Source: AC-32 sp963715575 (GTDB lineage: Bacteria > Actinomycetota > Thermoleophilia > Gaiellales > Gaiellaceae). From it: a stretch of 64,000 nt of DNA. Below are positions 7,773 to 16,667 of the stretch, piece by piece (the stretch's first letter is position 1; the number at the start of each line of letters is the position of its first letter). The translations under genes were made by a program, and so were the position numbers. Location: positions 682,001-746,000 of the forward strand of contig OY970250.1 of assembly GCA_963715575.1 (NCBI GenBank), in the 5' to 3' direction. Under the pieces are notes generated by a model, which was not told the DNA's origin, ran no database searches, and saw nothing but the letters and a program-made list of their open reading frames with translations.

Positions 7773-9719
7773 TCAGGATCTCGCCAGCACTGCGCGCGCG
7801 CCTGCGGCACGCATGCTGGCGGAGAGCGTCGCGATGTCATACGCGCCGTAGTGTCGGCGCCCGTTGATGAAGAAGGTCGGTGTGCCGGAGACGCCGCTGA
7901 GATCGGCGCTGTCGACATCGTCGGCGACCCGCGCAGCGCCGAAACGCTCCCGCAGGTCGTCTGCGAACCGTTCGACGTCGAGCCCTAGCTGCTCGGCGTA
8001 GGCCATCAAGTCCTCCGGGCCGAGCGCTTCCTGGTGGTCGAGCAAGACGTCGTGCATCTCCCAGAACGCGCCTTGCTCGGCGGCCGCCTCAGACGCCTCG
8101 GCGGCGAGCTGAGCACGTGGATGAACGTCGCTCAGCGGCAGGTGCCGCCAGACATAACGGACGTCGCCGAACTCGCGCAGCAGCTCGCGCACGACCGGCT
8201 CGGCCTGGCCACAGTAGGGGCACTCGAAGTCGCCGTACTCGACCACGGTGACGGCTGCATCGAGCGGGCCGCGGATGTGGTCGCGTTCGGGATCGACGTC
8301 GAGGTAGAGGTCGGTGAGCGGCTCGCCGGTCCCGAGGAGGGCGCGCAGGTGCAGCCGACGCGGGAGGTGGGCGGTGCCGCGGAAGAGGAGCCAGGAGAGA
8401 GTCGATGCGCCGAGCGCCGCGCTGAGGATTCCGATCTTCGCTTCCTCGAGTTCATGACCGTCGAAAGCGAGCGTCGCGATCAGCAGCGAAACCGTGAAGC
8501 CGATCCCAGCAATCGTGCCGCCTCCTGCGACTGCAGCCCACCCCACCGGCGGCTTCAACCGGCCGCCGCTCAGGCGCGCGACCAGCCACGTTCCGCCGAG
8601 GATGCCGACCGGCTTGCCAAGCGTGTAGCCGCAGAGGATCCCGAGCGTAATCGGCGAGCTGAATGCCCGCCCCAGCAATGCTCCGTTGACAGCGATTCCT
8701 GCGTTTGCGAGCGCGAAGAGCGGCACGATTGCGTAACTCGTCCAGGGATGCCAAAGCTGCTGGAGCAGCTCGTTGGGCGACGTCGCCGCCCGTAGCTGCG
8801 CCGCCGCCGAGCGCGCCAGCTCCGCCGTGGGCTGCTCGCGAAACTCGCGGAACCGCTCCGTCGCTCGTTCGAGACTGGGACGCCGCGCCGGATAGGCGAA
8901 GGGCAGGACACCCATCGCAAGACCGATCACAACGGGTTCCACGCCCGACTTGAGCAGTGCGACCCAGGCGCCCGCCCCGAGGACGAGGTAAACGAGGCCG
9001 ACGCGCAGGCGGATGGTACGCAGAGCGAGGACGACCCCGTAGAGGATCACGGCCACGGCAAGAGGGACGAAGCGGAGCGAGCCGGAGTACACCGTTGCGA
9101 TGACGAGCAGCGCAACTATGTCGTCGACCACGACGACCGTGAGCATGAAAGCGCGCAGGCGGTCCGGAAGGCGGGGGCCGACGAGCGCGAGCAGTCCGAG
9201 CGCGAAGGCGGTGTCGGTCGACATGGCGACACCCCAACCGTGCGCAGACGAATGACCTCCGTTGAAAGCGAGGTAGATGCCGACCGATGCTGCCGCACCG
9301 CCCAGTCCGGCCAGCAAGGGCAACGCGAACCGTCGCCGCTCGCGCAGTTCACCGAGATCGAACTCCCTGCGCGCCTCGAGTCCGACGACGAAGAAGAAAA
9401 AGGTCATCAGACCGCTGTTCACCCAGTCGCGGAGGTCGAGCGCAACGGCCGACCCGCCGAGGTTGATCGACAGCCTCGTCGACCAGAGGGAGTCGTAGGA
9501 CCGAGCGTCGACATTCACCCACAGGAGCGCGGTAACCGCCGCCGCGAGCAGGACCGCAGCGCCCCCGGTCTCCGTGCCGAGAAATTCCCGCAGCGGCGTT
9601 TGCAGGCGGCGCGGCCATGCGGTCCGGCCCGTGAAACGCTCGGCTTTCCCACCGGTCGCGGTGCCGCTCACGCTCTCCATGGACGCCGAATACTCCCTGG
9701 AGCGCAGTCGGTCGTCCAT
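7773..9719 (-). CDS. nhaA: Na+/H+ antiporter NhaA fused to a C-terminal DsbA/thioredoxin domain
   Basis: The first two thirds (to about residue 430) form an NhaA antiporter with about twelve membrane helices. Key motifs are MTFFFFVVGLE, the helix AMSTDTAFALG with the conserved STDTAFA aspartate, and VVVDDIVALL with the paired Asp that carries ions. The last third is soluble and thioredoxin-like, with VVEYGDFECPYC holding the CxxC motif, and a cis-proline region (GVSGTPTFFING). NhaA swaps cytoplasmic Na+ for protons at the inner membrane. NhaA-DsbA fusions are known in actinobacteria. The start is uncertain: GTG 9791, ATG 9719 and ATG 9680 are all possible; 9719 is used here. It lies just behind the sugar ABC operon. 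Confidence 0.85.
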   Translation of the reverse strand: MDDRLRSREYSASMESVSGTATGGKAERFTGRTAWPRRLQTPLREFLGTETGGAAVLLAAAVTALLWVNVDARSYDSLWSTRLSINLGGSAVALDLRDWVNSGLMTFFFFVVGLEARREFDLGELRERRRFALPLLAGLGGAAASVGIYLAFNGGHSSAHGWGVAMSTDTAFALGLLALVGPRLPDRLRAFMLTVVVVDDIVALLVIATVYSGSLRFVPLAVAVILYGVVLALRTIRLRVGLVYLVLGAGAWVALLKSGVEPVVIGLAMGVLPFAYPARRPSLERATERFREFREQPTAELARSAAAQLRAATSPNELLQQLWHPWTSYAIVPLFALANAGIAVNGALLGRAFSSPITLGILCGYTLGKPVGILGGTWLVARLSGGRLKPPVGWAAVAGGGTIAGIGFTVSLLIATLAFDGHELEEAKIGILSAALGASTLSWLLFRGTAHLPRRLHLRALLGTGEPLTDLYLDVDPERDHIRGPLDAAVTVVEYGDFECPYCGQAEPVVRELLREFGDVRYVWRHLPLSDVHPRAQLAAEASEAAAEQGAFWEMHDVLLDHQEALGPEDLMAYAEQLGLDVERFADDLRERFGAARVADDVDSADLSGVSGTPTFFINGRRHYGAYDIATLSASMRAAGARAVLARS

Positions 9720-9834
9720 CTCAGGTCTCGCCGTTAAATGGTCGCGCACCCGCGCTTGCAAGCGGCTGACGAGCCGAGCGCTGCGCGGCACAGGTGCGGC
9801 GAGCGGCTGCCGAGAGATCTTTCGTGGCCGGCGA

Positions 9835-10725
9835 TTACTTGACCGAGCCCGCGAGCAGGCCTTGAACGAAGTAGCGCTGGAACGCGAAGAAGACCGCGAG
9901 CGGGATCAGTAGGGAGAGGAAGGTCGCGGGCGCGATGATGTCGATGTTCGAGCCGAAGGTGCGTAGCTGCGAAAAGATCGCGACGGTGATTGGCTGCGTC
10001 GAACGGGCGAGCGTCAGCGCGACCAGCAGATCGTTCCACGTCCACAGGAATTGGAAGATCCCGAGCGAGGCGATCGCCGGCAGCCCAAGCGGGAGGATCA
10101 CGCGCAGGAAGATGTAGAGCTCGGACGCGCCGTCGATACGCGCGGCCTCGATCAGATCCTTGGGGATGCCGATGAAGAAGTTGCGCAGCAGGAAGATGGC
10201 GAAGGGGAGCCCGAACGCGGTGTGGAAGAGGATCAGCCCGATGACGGTGTCGTAAATGCCGACGGTGTTGTAGAGGCTGAAGATCGGAATCAGCGCCATC
10301 TGCAGCGGCACCACGAGCAGTGCGATGACGAGGATGAAGAGCCAGTCCCGCCCGGGGAACTCGAGCCAGGCGAACGCGTACGCGGCGAGAGCGCCGACGA
10401 AGATCGGCAGGAGCGTGGCGCCGATCGCGATCTCGGCCGTCGTCACGAGCGAGTGCAGGATCGTCGAGTTGTGGAAGATCGCGTCGTAGTTCGACCAGGT
10501 CAGCTTGTGCGGCGCCGAGAAGATCTGCCACCACCCTTTGCCTTGGAAATCGACGGGCGACAGCAGCGAGGTGATGAGGAGACCGATCGTCGGCACGAGC
10601 CAGAGCAGCCCGATCGCGAGCAGCGCGAACTGCACCGGGGTTTTCGCGACCACTCGCAGCAGCCTGCCGACCCGAGGCTCTTCGAGGACGTGCGGCCGCG
10701 CCGCGGCCTGTGCCGCCGTCGCCAT
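9835..10725 (-). CDS. carbohydrate ABC transporter permease (MalG/UgpE type)
   Basis: The 296-residue protein has six membrane helices in the binding-protein-dependent transport permease pattern. The cytoplasmic EAA loop (DLIEAARIDGASELYIF, residues about 195-211) docks to the ATPase. The N-terminal soluble stretch of about 25 residues and the LLWLVPTIGLLITS first helix are typical of MalG-like subunits. It is the last gene of a four-gene minus-strand operon and its start abuts the stop of the partner permease. Together with the partner it forms the channel that imports a sugar delivered by the lipoprotein at 12065-13387. Substrate unknown; the nearby GH65 phosphorylase suggests an alpha-linked disaccharide. 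Confidence 0.88.
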   Translation of the reverse strand: MATAAQAAARPHVLEEPRVGRLLRVVAKTPVQFALLAIGLLWLVPTIGLLITSLLSPVDFQGKGWWQIFSAPHKLTWSNYDAIFHNSTILHSLVTTAEIAIGATLLPIFVGALAAYAFAWLEFPGRDWLFILVIALLVVPLQMALIPIFSLYNTVGIYDTVIGLILFHTAFGLPFAIFLLRNFFIGIPKDLIEAARIDGASELYIFLRVILPLGLPAIASLGIFQFLWTWNDLLVALTLARSTQPITVAIFSQLRTFGSNIDIIAPATFLSLLIPLAVFFAFQRYFVQGLLAGSVK

Positions 10726-12060
10726 TCAGGCCTCCCTCCTGAAGCGGCGGATGTTGAGCAGCAGGATCGGGATGACGAGGACGAAGATGAAGACGGCGAT
10801 CGCCGACCCCACTCCGAACTGGGCCGACCCGCTGAACGAGGTTCGCCACAGCGCAAGCGCCAGCACGTTCGCATTGGACTGGACCGACTCCGGCGCCACG
10901 GCGATGACGATGTCGAAGACCTTGAGGGCGTTGATCACCATCGTTATGAAGACGACAGAGAGCACCGGCGCAAGCAGAGGTACGGTCACGCGGCGGAAGA
11001 CCTGCCACTCGGTGCCCCCGTCGGTGCGCGCCGCCTCGAGCACGTCGCGGGGGATCGCGGATAGCCCGGCGGCGATGACGACCATCGCGAAGCCGGCCCA
11101 GATCCAGATGTAGGCGATGATCACCGCAGGCCTGATCAGTGAAGCGCCGAGCCAGGAGATGCCGGCGAACGGCTGCGCGAAAGTCTTTGCCCCGATCCCG
11201 ACGCGGTAGCTCCCGGGCTTCAGATCAGTGAAGGCGAACCTACCATCGGATCCTGTGGTCGCCGACGCAACGCCCTTGCCGCGCTGTTCCAGCTGGACGG
11301 TGACGCCTGGAAGGCCGAGCTCGCTCTGCTCGACTTCGCCGGGTTGTCCGCCACCAGGCTTGAAGTCCCGCCAGACCACCCCCTCGATCGCACCCGGCTT
11401 CGCTGCTGGTCTTACGGCCTGAACGGCGCCGCTCGGCACGCCGCCGGGCGGAATGCCGGTCAGTCCGAGCCGCACCACCTGCCCGGGTTGCGAGGAGGCT
11501 CTGAGCACGAGCCCGCCGCCGCTTCGCCTGAGTGAAAGCGTGGAGGGACTCGCCTCGGCGAGGACGCCGGGGGCCGAGACCGCATCCTTTGCAACGCGGA
11601 TGCCAGCGTTGAGCGCGCCCTGGTCGGGGTCTTTCAAGTAGACCAGCCGCCAGGTGATGCCAGCGGCAAAGGCGGAGACCGCGAGCGGCATGAAGACGGC
11701 GGTCTTGAAGGCGAGCGACCAGCTCACGCGTTCAGTCAGCACCGCGAAGATGAGCCCGGTCGCAGTCACGAGCGCCGGGACGACCGCTACCCAGATCGCG
11801 TTGTTTTTGATCGCGGTCCGGAGGATGTCGCTGGTGAACAGCTGCTTGTAGTTGTCGAACCAGACGAACCGACCGCCGCTGTCGCTGAAGAAGCTACGGA
11901 CGATCGTCCTGACGGTTGGATAGACGATCCAGATCCCGAGCAGCAAGAGCGTTGGGAGGAGGAACCCGAACGCGAGCGCGTACCTGCGCCAGAGCCCGGG
12001 CTCCGCGGCCGCAACCGCGCGGTGCGCGGAGGATTTCAGCACGACGCTCTTCCCGCTCAT
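10726..12060 (-). CDS. carbohydrate ABC transporter permease (MalF type) with inserted extracellular beta-sandwich domain
   Basis: The 444-residue protein has the six-helix MalF/UgpA core with the EAA loop VLEAARTDGGTEWQVF at about residues 342-357. It is longer than the usual 290-320 residues because of about 150 residues inserted in the extracellular loop between helices 3 and 4 (about 150-300). The end of that insert (about 223-290: GAIEGVVWRDF, LPGVTVQL, GSDGRFAFTDLKPGSYRV) looks like an SdrD-B/Cna-B or carboxypeptidase-regulatory beta sandwich. ATG 12060 is chosen; an upstream in-frame ATG would overlap the binding-protein gene. E. coli MalF also has an extracellular domain, but in a different loop. 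The insert may contact the binding protein or sugar. Confidence 0.88.
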   Translation of the reverse strand: MSGKSVVLKSSAHRAVAAAEPGLWRRYALAFGFLLPTLLLLGIWIVYPTVRTIVRSFFSDSGGRFVWFDNYKQLFTSDILRTAIKNNAIWVAVVPALVTATGLIFAVLTERVSWSLAFKTAVFMPLAVSAFAAGITWRLVYLKDPDQGALNAGIRVAKDAVSAPGVLAEASPSTLSLRRSGGGLVLRASSQPGQVVRLGLTGIPPGGVPSGAVQAVRPAAKPGAIEGVVWRDFKPGGGQPGEVEQSELGLPGVTVQLEQRGKGVASATTGSDGRFAFTDLKPGSYRVGIGAKTFAQPFAGISWLGASLIRPAVIIAYIWIWAGFAMVVIAAGLSAIPRDVLEAARTDGGTEWQVFRRVTVPLLAPVLSVVFITMVINALKVFDIVIAVAPESVQSNANVLALALWRTSFSGSAQFGVGSAIAVFIFVLVIPILLLNIRRFRREA

Positions 12061-12064
12061 CGCA

Positions 12065-13387
12065 TCAAGAGCCCTTGTAGGCCTTGACCGCGGCACTCTC
12101 GAGCGCGCGCGCTGTCCCGTTGATGTTCTTTGGATTCCTGAGGAAGTCCTGGAAGATCTTCCACTCGCCCTGGCCCGGCGTACCGCCGAAGGCGACCGGC
12201 TGCTCGTCGGACATGTCGAAGCGGAACGTCTGCGCCTGCGTCACGTCCTGCGCGGCCTTCCTCAGGATCGCGTCGGAGTAGCTGCTAGGCGGCACCTTCT
12301 TGTTCGCGGACACGAAACCGCCCCGTTTGATCCAAACTTCGGCCGCCCTCGGCGTCGCCAGGTAGTTGACGAAGGCACGGATGGCCGGCGTGTCGCGGAA
12401 GGCGATCACGAGGTTGCCGGCACCGACGACCACCGGCGGGGAGCGGTCGATCGATGGGAAGGTGAACTCCCCATAACCAGTGACCGGTTTGATCGGCGAC
12501 GTGACGACTCCTGGGACAAAGTCGCCCTCGATGATCTGGGCCGCCTTCGGGTTTGTAGCGAGCACGTTCCCGACCGCAGTCGGAAAGTCTGTCTGCAGCG
12601 CGCCGGAGGTGCCGCCCGCGATGTTGCGCGGATCGTCGAGCACCTTCGCCATCTCCGCGAGCGCCATCTTCACCGACGGGTCGGTCCACGCAATCGCATG
12701 CCTCGAGAGCGCGTCGTACTTCGCCGGCCCGGCCGTGCGCAGGTAGATGTTCTCGAACAGGTCGGTGAGCGGCCAACCCTCCCCACCCGGAATCGAGTAG
12801 GCGGGCACGCCCGACGCTTTGATCGTCTGCGCGTCCGCGAGGAACGCGTTCCAATCACTCGCCGGGGTCACGCCCGCGTCCTGGTACGCCTGGACGTTGT
12901 AGAAGACGGTCGACTTGTTGTCGGCCTTGTAGACGAGCGAGTAGAAGCTCCCGTTGACCGTGCCGAGGTCGACGATCGCCCGGCCGAAGTTGGCGAGCGT
13001 CGTCCGCCTGGCAAAGTTGAGCGGCTTGAGCTTGTGCTGCCTTACGAAGCTATTGACGAGCCCCGGCTGCGCGGGAACCGCCACGTCGGGCGGGCTGCCG
13101 CCCTGGACGGCGGTCGTCAGGACAGTCGGCAGGTTGTTCCCCGCCGGGGTGTAGGTCACCTTGACGTCTGGGAACCGGGACCTGAAATCGTCGATCACGG
13201 CCTGGAAGGACTTCTGCTCCTCGCCAACCCAGATGCCCGTGACGGACACCGAGCCGGAGACGTTCTGCGCCTTCCGCGTCGCGCCCTTCTCCGCCCCTCC
13301 GCCGCCGCCGCAACCTGCGGCGGCGACGCTGACGACGAGCGCGAGGGCTGGGAGGAGGATCCCTAGAGCGATGCCTCTCGTGGTCAT
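12065..13387 (-). CDS. sugar ABC transporter substrate-binding lipoprotein
   Basis: The 440-residue protein starts with a lipoprotein signal peptide (hydrophobic residues 6-24, lipobox AAAGC with Cys26), then a glycine-rich tether and a type 2 periplasmic-binding fold of the MalE/UgpB class (VTGIWVGEEQKSFQAVIDDF, later FYNVQAYQDAG, and TDFPTAVGNVLATNPKAAQI). It should be anchored outside the membrane and hand sugar to the two permeases encoded after it. It lies 4 bases before the MalF-type gene and 3 bases after the ATPase gene, all on the minus strand, so they form one operon. Repeated PxG segments suggest a surface-exposed linker. Confidence 0.88.
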   Translation of the reverse strand: MTTRGIALGILLPALALVVSVAAAGCGGGGGAEKGATRKAQNVSGSVSVTGIWVGEEQKSFQAVIDDFRSRFPDVKVTYTPAGNNLPTVLTTAVQGGSPPDVAVPAQPGLVNSFVRQHKLKPLNFARRTTLANFGRAIVDLGTVNGSFYSLVYKADNKSTVFYNVQAYQDAGVTPASDWNAFLADAQTIKASGVPAYSIPGGEGWPLTDLFENIYLRTAGPAKYDALSRHAIAWTDPSVKMALAEMAKVLDDPRNIAGGTSGALQTDFPTAVGNVLATNPKAAQIIEGDFVPGVVTSPIKPVTGYGEFTFPSIDRSPPVVVGAGNLVIAFRDTPAIRAFVNYLATPRAAEVWIKRGGFVSANKKVPPSSYSDAILRKAAQDVTQAQTFRFDMSDEQPVAFGGTPGQGEWKIFQDFLRNPKNINGTARALESAAVKAYKGS

Positions 13388-13390
13388 GTG

Positions 13391-14593
13391 TCAGCTCCCT
13401 GTCGAGTCGTAGATCCCGGCACCTGTGTCCGGGTCGAAGAAGTGCAACGCCCGCGTCTCGACGGCCACTTCCGCGCGCTGCCCCGCGTGGACGGCGGAGT
13501 CGGCACGGAAGCGCCCGACCATCGTTGTGTGGGGGGCCTGGTTGGTCAGTTCCTCGCCGACGTCCGCGGCGAGCTCCCGAACGTCGTCGGTCAGCGCGGG
13601 GCGCGCGTCGATCTCGAAGTGGGCCACGATCTCGGAGCCGAGCGCCTCGCGGAGAACGACGCTGCCGCGGAGGCGCCGGTCGGGCGGTGTCTCCGGGGCG
13701 AGGGCAGCGTCTTCGAGGTCCTCCGGCCGGATCCCGAGGATGATCGTCCGTCCTTCGTAGGCCCTCAGCGCGGCATGGGCGTTCAGCTTCTCGTCGCTGA
13801 GCACGATTCGCTGGCTTCCGACCGCCGCCGCCAGCGTGCCGTTGCTGGGCTCCAGTCTCGCCTCGATCATGTTCATCGCCGGACTGCCGATAAAACCGCC
13901 GACAAAGACGTTGGCGGGCCGGTCGTAGAGCTGTTGCGGGGTGTCGACCTGTTCAAGCTCGCCTCTCCGCATCACGGCCACGCGGTCGCCCATCGTCAGT
14001 GCCTCGACCTGGTCGTGCGTGACGTAGATCGTGGTCGTGCCGAGTCCGTCCAAGAGCCGCGCGAGCTCGGCACGCAGCTGCACGCGCAGTTTTGCGTCCA
14101 GATTCGAGAGCGGCTCGTCCATCAGAAACGCGTGCGGTTGCCGGACGATCGCGCGGCCCATGGCCACGCGCTGGCGCTGGCCACCGGAGAGCGCGCGCGG
14201 CTTGCGCTTCAGGAACTGCTCGATCCCGAGGATCCGGGCTACGTCCTGAACACGACGGTCGATTTCGTTCTTCTTCAGCTTCTGGAGACGCAGCCCGAAC
14301 GCGATGTTGTCGTAGACGTTCAGGTGCGGGTAGAGGGCATAGCTCTGGAAGACCATGGCGATGTCGCGGTCGCGCGATGAGACGTGGTTCACGACCCGGT
14401 CGCCGATCAGCACAACGCCTTCGGAGATCTCCTCGAGGCCGGCGACCATTCGGAGAGCGGTCGTCTTACCGCTCCCCGACGGTCCGACAAGGACCATGAA
14501 CTCGCCGTCGGCGATGTCCAGGTCGAGTCCCGAAACGGCACGAGTGCCATCCGGGTAGAGCTTGGCGACGTGATCGAAGCTAACGCTCGCCAC
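13391..14593 (-). CDS. sugar ABC transporter ATPase (UgpC/MsmK/MalK type)
   Basis: The 400-residue protein has the ABC core with Walker A GPSGSGKT at 37-44, Q-loop FQSYALYPH, signature LSGGQ at 135-139, Walker B FLMDEPLSNLD with catalytic Glu160, and H-loop VTHDQ. The C-terminal 150 residues form the regulatory TOBE domain of MalK-like ATPases (GFIGSPAMNMIEARL, IRPEDL). Such subunits are often shared between several sugar importers. It is the first gene of the minus-strand operon with binding protein and permeases. No MalT-like or LacI-like regulator gene is adjacent. Confidence 0.9.
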   Translation of the reverse strand: MASVSFDHVAKLYPDGTRAVSGLDLDIADGEFMVLVGPSGSGKTTALRMVAGLEEISEGVVLIGDRVVNHVSSRDRDIAMVFQSYALYPHLNVYDNIAFGLRLQKLKKNEIDRRVQDVARILGIEQFLKRKPRALSGGQRQRVAMGRAIVRQPHAFLMDEPLSNLDAKLRVQLRAELARLLDGLGTTTIYVTHDQVEALTMGDRVAVMRRGELEQVDTPQQLYDRPANVFVGGFIGSPAMNMIEARLEPSNGTLAAAVGSQRIVLSDEKLNAHAALRAYEGRTIILGIRPEDLEDAALAPETPPDRRLRGSVVLREALGSEIVAHFEIDARPALTDDVRELAADVGEELTNQAPHTTMVGRFRADSAVHAGQRAEVAVETRALHFFDPDTGAGIYDSTGS

Positions 14594-14665
14594 GACGAGT
14601 CCTCTGCTTCCCCAGGTCGCGGGTCGGCCTAGGAGTCACCGCTGCGATCCCTCGTCGCCCCGCCG

Positions 14666-15091
14666 TCAGCCGGCCGGAGCGTTGATAACGATCCCGAACC
14701 GGCTCGGGTCGGCGTCGTTCTCGTCGCGGGGGACGAAGAGATACTCCGCCCCGGCTGGCTCCAGCGTGACGAGCAGACGCGCTTCCTCGCCGCGCACTCT
14801 CAGGCCGTGTGGCACGTCCTTGGGAAGCGCAGCGTAGGAGCCGGCCTCGACGTCGATCGTCTCGTCGCCGACGAACGCGGTGATCGCCCCGTCGAGGACG
14901 TAGAGGGTCTCGTCTTCGCGCGTATGGGTGTGAATCGGCGGCTCGTCGCCCGAGCGCACGTGCCATTCGACGACTGCCCAATCGCCACCGGATTGCTCAC
15001 CTGCGAGCTTCAGCTCGCCGCTCGAACCGTGGCTGGAGGTAGTGGTCCGGCCACTGCCGGGGCCTGTCAGAACAGGTTCGCTCAGAGACAT
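14666..15091 (-). CDS. cupin domain protein
   Basis: The 141-residue protein is a single cupin barrel. Metal ligands are seen in PPIHTHTREDETLYVLDG (two His, one Glu) and the second motif around LPKDVPHGL (His). Cupins of this size bind a metal and act as small dioxygenases, isomerases or sensors; the sequence does not tell which. ATG 15091 is chosen because AAGGAAG lies six bases upstream, whereas the upstream in-frame ATG at 15127 has none. It lies 72 bases downstream of the ABC operon's first gene start region, transcribed on the same strand and so upstream of it; it could be its leader gene. Confidence 0.75.
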   Translation of the reverse strand: MSLSEPVLTGPGSGRTTTSSHGSSGELKLAGEQSGGDWAVVEWHVRSGDEPPIHTHTREDETLYVLDGAITAFVGDETIDVEAGSYAALPKDVPHGLRVRGEEARLLVTLEPAGAEYLFVPRDENDADPSRFGIVINAPAG

Positions 15092-15545
15092 GTTGTCTTC
15101 CTTTCTGTCGCGGGTCGTTGAGAACAACGTGCCTTTAGCAATGGCGCGCGTGGGTACCCGAGAGTGCGAAGCGCGCGTGCGCTAGACCGTCATGGGCCGG
15201 AGCGCGCGCGGGTCTCGGCGGTACCGGCGAACGGGAGGACGATCTCACCCGCGCCGGCGCCTTTCCCCGTCTACACGGACGCAAAGGAGCTGCACGAGTG
15301 CGTGGACGAGTGATCCGGTAGATCTTGGAATCGAACCAAGGCACGCGCTGGTTACCGACTGCAACGGCGATCAACGACAGCCTGGAGATGTGCTTCCCAA
15401 GACCGCGGAGGAGGACCTTCAACGCCGGCGATCCCAAGAGCCCTTTGCGAGGCGCGCCGCATGTCGAGCAGAGGCAAGCCGAACAAGGGGTGGAAGCGCC
15501 GGCGGATCAACCCGCGTACACAACTACAGAGCAAGGAGCAAACCG
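15092..15545. other. intergenic stretch with a minus-strand T-arm-like element
   Basis: About 450 bases without a supported gene. On the minus strand 15326-15342 can fold as a tRNA T-arm (five-base stem, TTCGATT loop), but I find no acceptor partner or D-arm at the right distance, so no tRNA gene is called. The end of the stretch holds AAGGAG, the ribosome site of the next gene. The start of the 15-25 kb disordered region lies about here. Confidence 0.4.
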
Positions 15546-15983
15546 ATGAACACCACCGCCGCCCCCGAGCCTCTCGCTCAAGCAGGGTCGCTGCTGCTCG
15601 TCGCGGACGCCTGGTGCGACGCGAAGACCATGTGCAAGCACGTGTCGGACGCGATCCTCGACCGCCCCGCGAACGTCTTCGTCGTCAGCCCCGCCCTGAC
15701 CGGGCGGCTGCACAGCCTCGCCTCCGATATCGACGGCGCCATCGCCGCTGCTGAGGTGCGCCTAAACGCTGTACTCGACGAGCTCCACGCCTTGGGCGTC
15801 GCCGCCGAGGGGTCAGTTGGAGACGAGGACCCGCTTCTCGCGATCAAGGACTCGCTGCACGAGTTCCCAGCGACCGAGATCCTCGTCGTCACTGACTCGA
15901 GCCACTGCAACTGGCGCGAACGCCACGTCAGCGAACGGCTGACCGCACTCGGCCTTCCGTTCAGCTTCGTGCAGGTGACATGA
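15546..15983 (+). CDS. UspA-like/Rossmann-fold small protein (145 aa)
   Basis: ATG 15546 follows an AAGGAG ribosome site. The product has alternating beta strands and helices: SLLLVADAWCD, NVFVVSPAL, a long helix (DIDGAIAAAEVRLNAVLDEL) and TEILVVTDSSHCNWRE near the end. This is the alternating pattern of universal stress protein or receiver-like flavodoxin folds. It has two cysteines near the N-terminus (about 24 and 30) and one near the end. The glycine-rich ATP-binding loop of UspA is not evident, so ATP binding is doubtful. No close neighbour gives it a role; it marks the left edge of the accessory region. Confidence 0.6.
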   Translation: MNTTAAPEPLAQAGSLLLVADAWCDAKTMCKHVSDAILDRPANVFVVSPALTGRLHSLASDIDGAIAAAEVRLNAVLDELHALGVAAEGSVGDEDPLLAIKDSLHEFPATEILVVTDSSHCNWRERHVSERLTALGLPFSFVQVT

Positions 15984-16099
15984 CTCGCTGATGCATTCGC
16001 ATTGCCAGTGAAGTTCGCCCGGCCCAACCGCGCTTGGACCCGCTGCGGCCTCCGTTCCCGGCGGCTCGGTGGGGACAGATCCTCGGGACATGTTTCGCG

Positions 16100-16354
16100 T
16101 CAGCCGGGCGCCTCAGGCGAATCGAGGTCCCTCGTCAGGGTCGGCGCGAATCCACCGGAATAGGCCGAAGTGGTGGTGCCGGATCCGACCTTCGGCGTCG
16201 CCGACGTAGGTCGCCGGCAGTAGTGGTCGAGCTTACCGCCGTGCCCCTCGCCGTTGCCTTGGCCGTGGCCGGGGTCCGCAGACGACGGCTGCGCGCCGAC
16301 GAGCGCGATTGCCGCTGCCGCGAGCAACGCGGCGAGAATCCAACGATGTCGCAT
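16100..16354 (-). CDS. small secreted glycine/histidine-rich protein (84 aa)
   Basis: ATG 16354 is preceded by a strong GAGGAGGAG ribosome site, good evidence that the frame is translated. Residues 1-26 are a clear Sec signal peptide (MRHRW, then an alanine-rich core and a SSA-D cleavage site). The mature part begins with a Gly/His/Gln-rich stretch (DPGHGQGNGEGHGG), has one cysteine, and ends without a recognisable domain. Such short exported peptides are common in soil actinobacteria; a metal-binding role from the histidines is only a guess. Confidence 0.55.
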   Translation of the reverse strand: MRHRWILAALLAAAAIALVGAQPSSADPGHGQGNGEGHGGKLDHYCRRPTSATPKVGSGTTTSAYSGGFAPTLTRDLDSPEAPG

Positions 16355-16513
16355 CGTTTCTCCTCCTCGTGGTTAGTTGTCATCGCGCCACCGTAGGCCC
16401 CGTCGCGGGGAGATCACCAGGCACCTTTGCCGCCGGACGCGACAAACGCGCCTGGTTGTTCCCTATCCCGGCCGAAGCTCGGCAGGGTGTAGGTGACCTG
16501 TCGAACCACACCC

Positions 16514-16642
16514 GTTGGCTCGGCGATCGCCGTCTTCACCTTCGTGCTCGTCATCCCGATCCTGCTGCTCAACATCCGTCAGTTCAAGAGAGACGGTCGC
16601 GGCGCGGCCCTGGCCTGCGCAGCGCGCGAGTTGGGCCCGTGA
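16514..16642 (+). pseudogene. 3' fragment of a MalF-type permease gene
   Basis: The frame VGSAIAVFTFVLVIPIL, then LLNIRQFKR, copies the last helix of the intact MalF-type permease at 10726-12060 (VGSAIAVFIFVLVIPIL). It continues 17 residues past it to TGA 16640-16642. There is no start codon or upstream permease sequence, so this is a remnant. The intact gene is on the other strand; the fragment is not an exact copy, so it derives from a paralogous ABC locus. A perfect hairpin 26 bases downstream looks like that locus's own terminator. Confidence 0.8.
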
Positions 16643-16667
16643 GTGCTGAAGGTCGGGCGGAGAAAGA

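Noticed and set aside
9734..11064. Long frames on both strands overlapping the ABC permease genes
   Set aside because: They read arginine/aspartate-rich sequence typical of out-of-frame translation of GC-rich genes; the permease frames have clear helices and EAA loops.
15326..15342. tRNA T-arm-like hairpin on the minus strand
   Set aside because: No acceptor stem partner, D-arm or anticodon arm at the right distances, so no tRNA gene or clear fragment can be supported.
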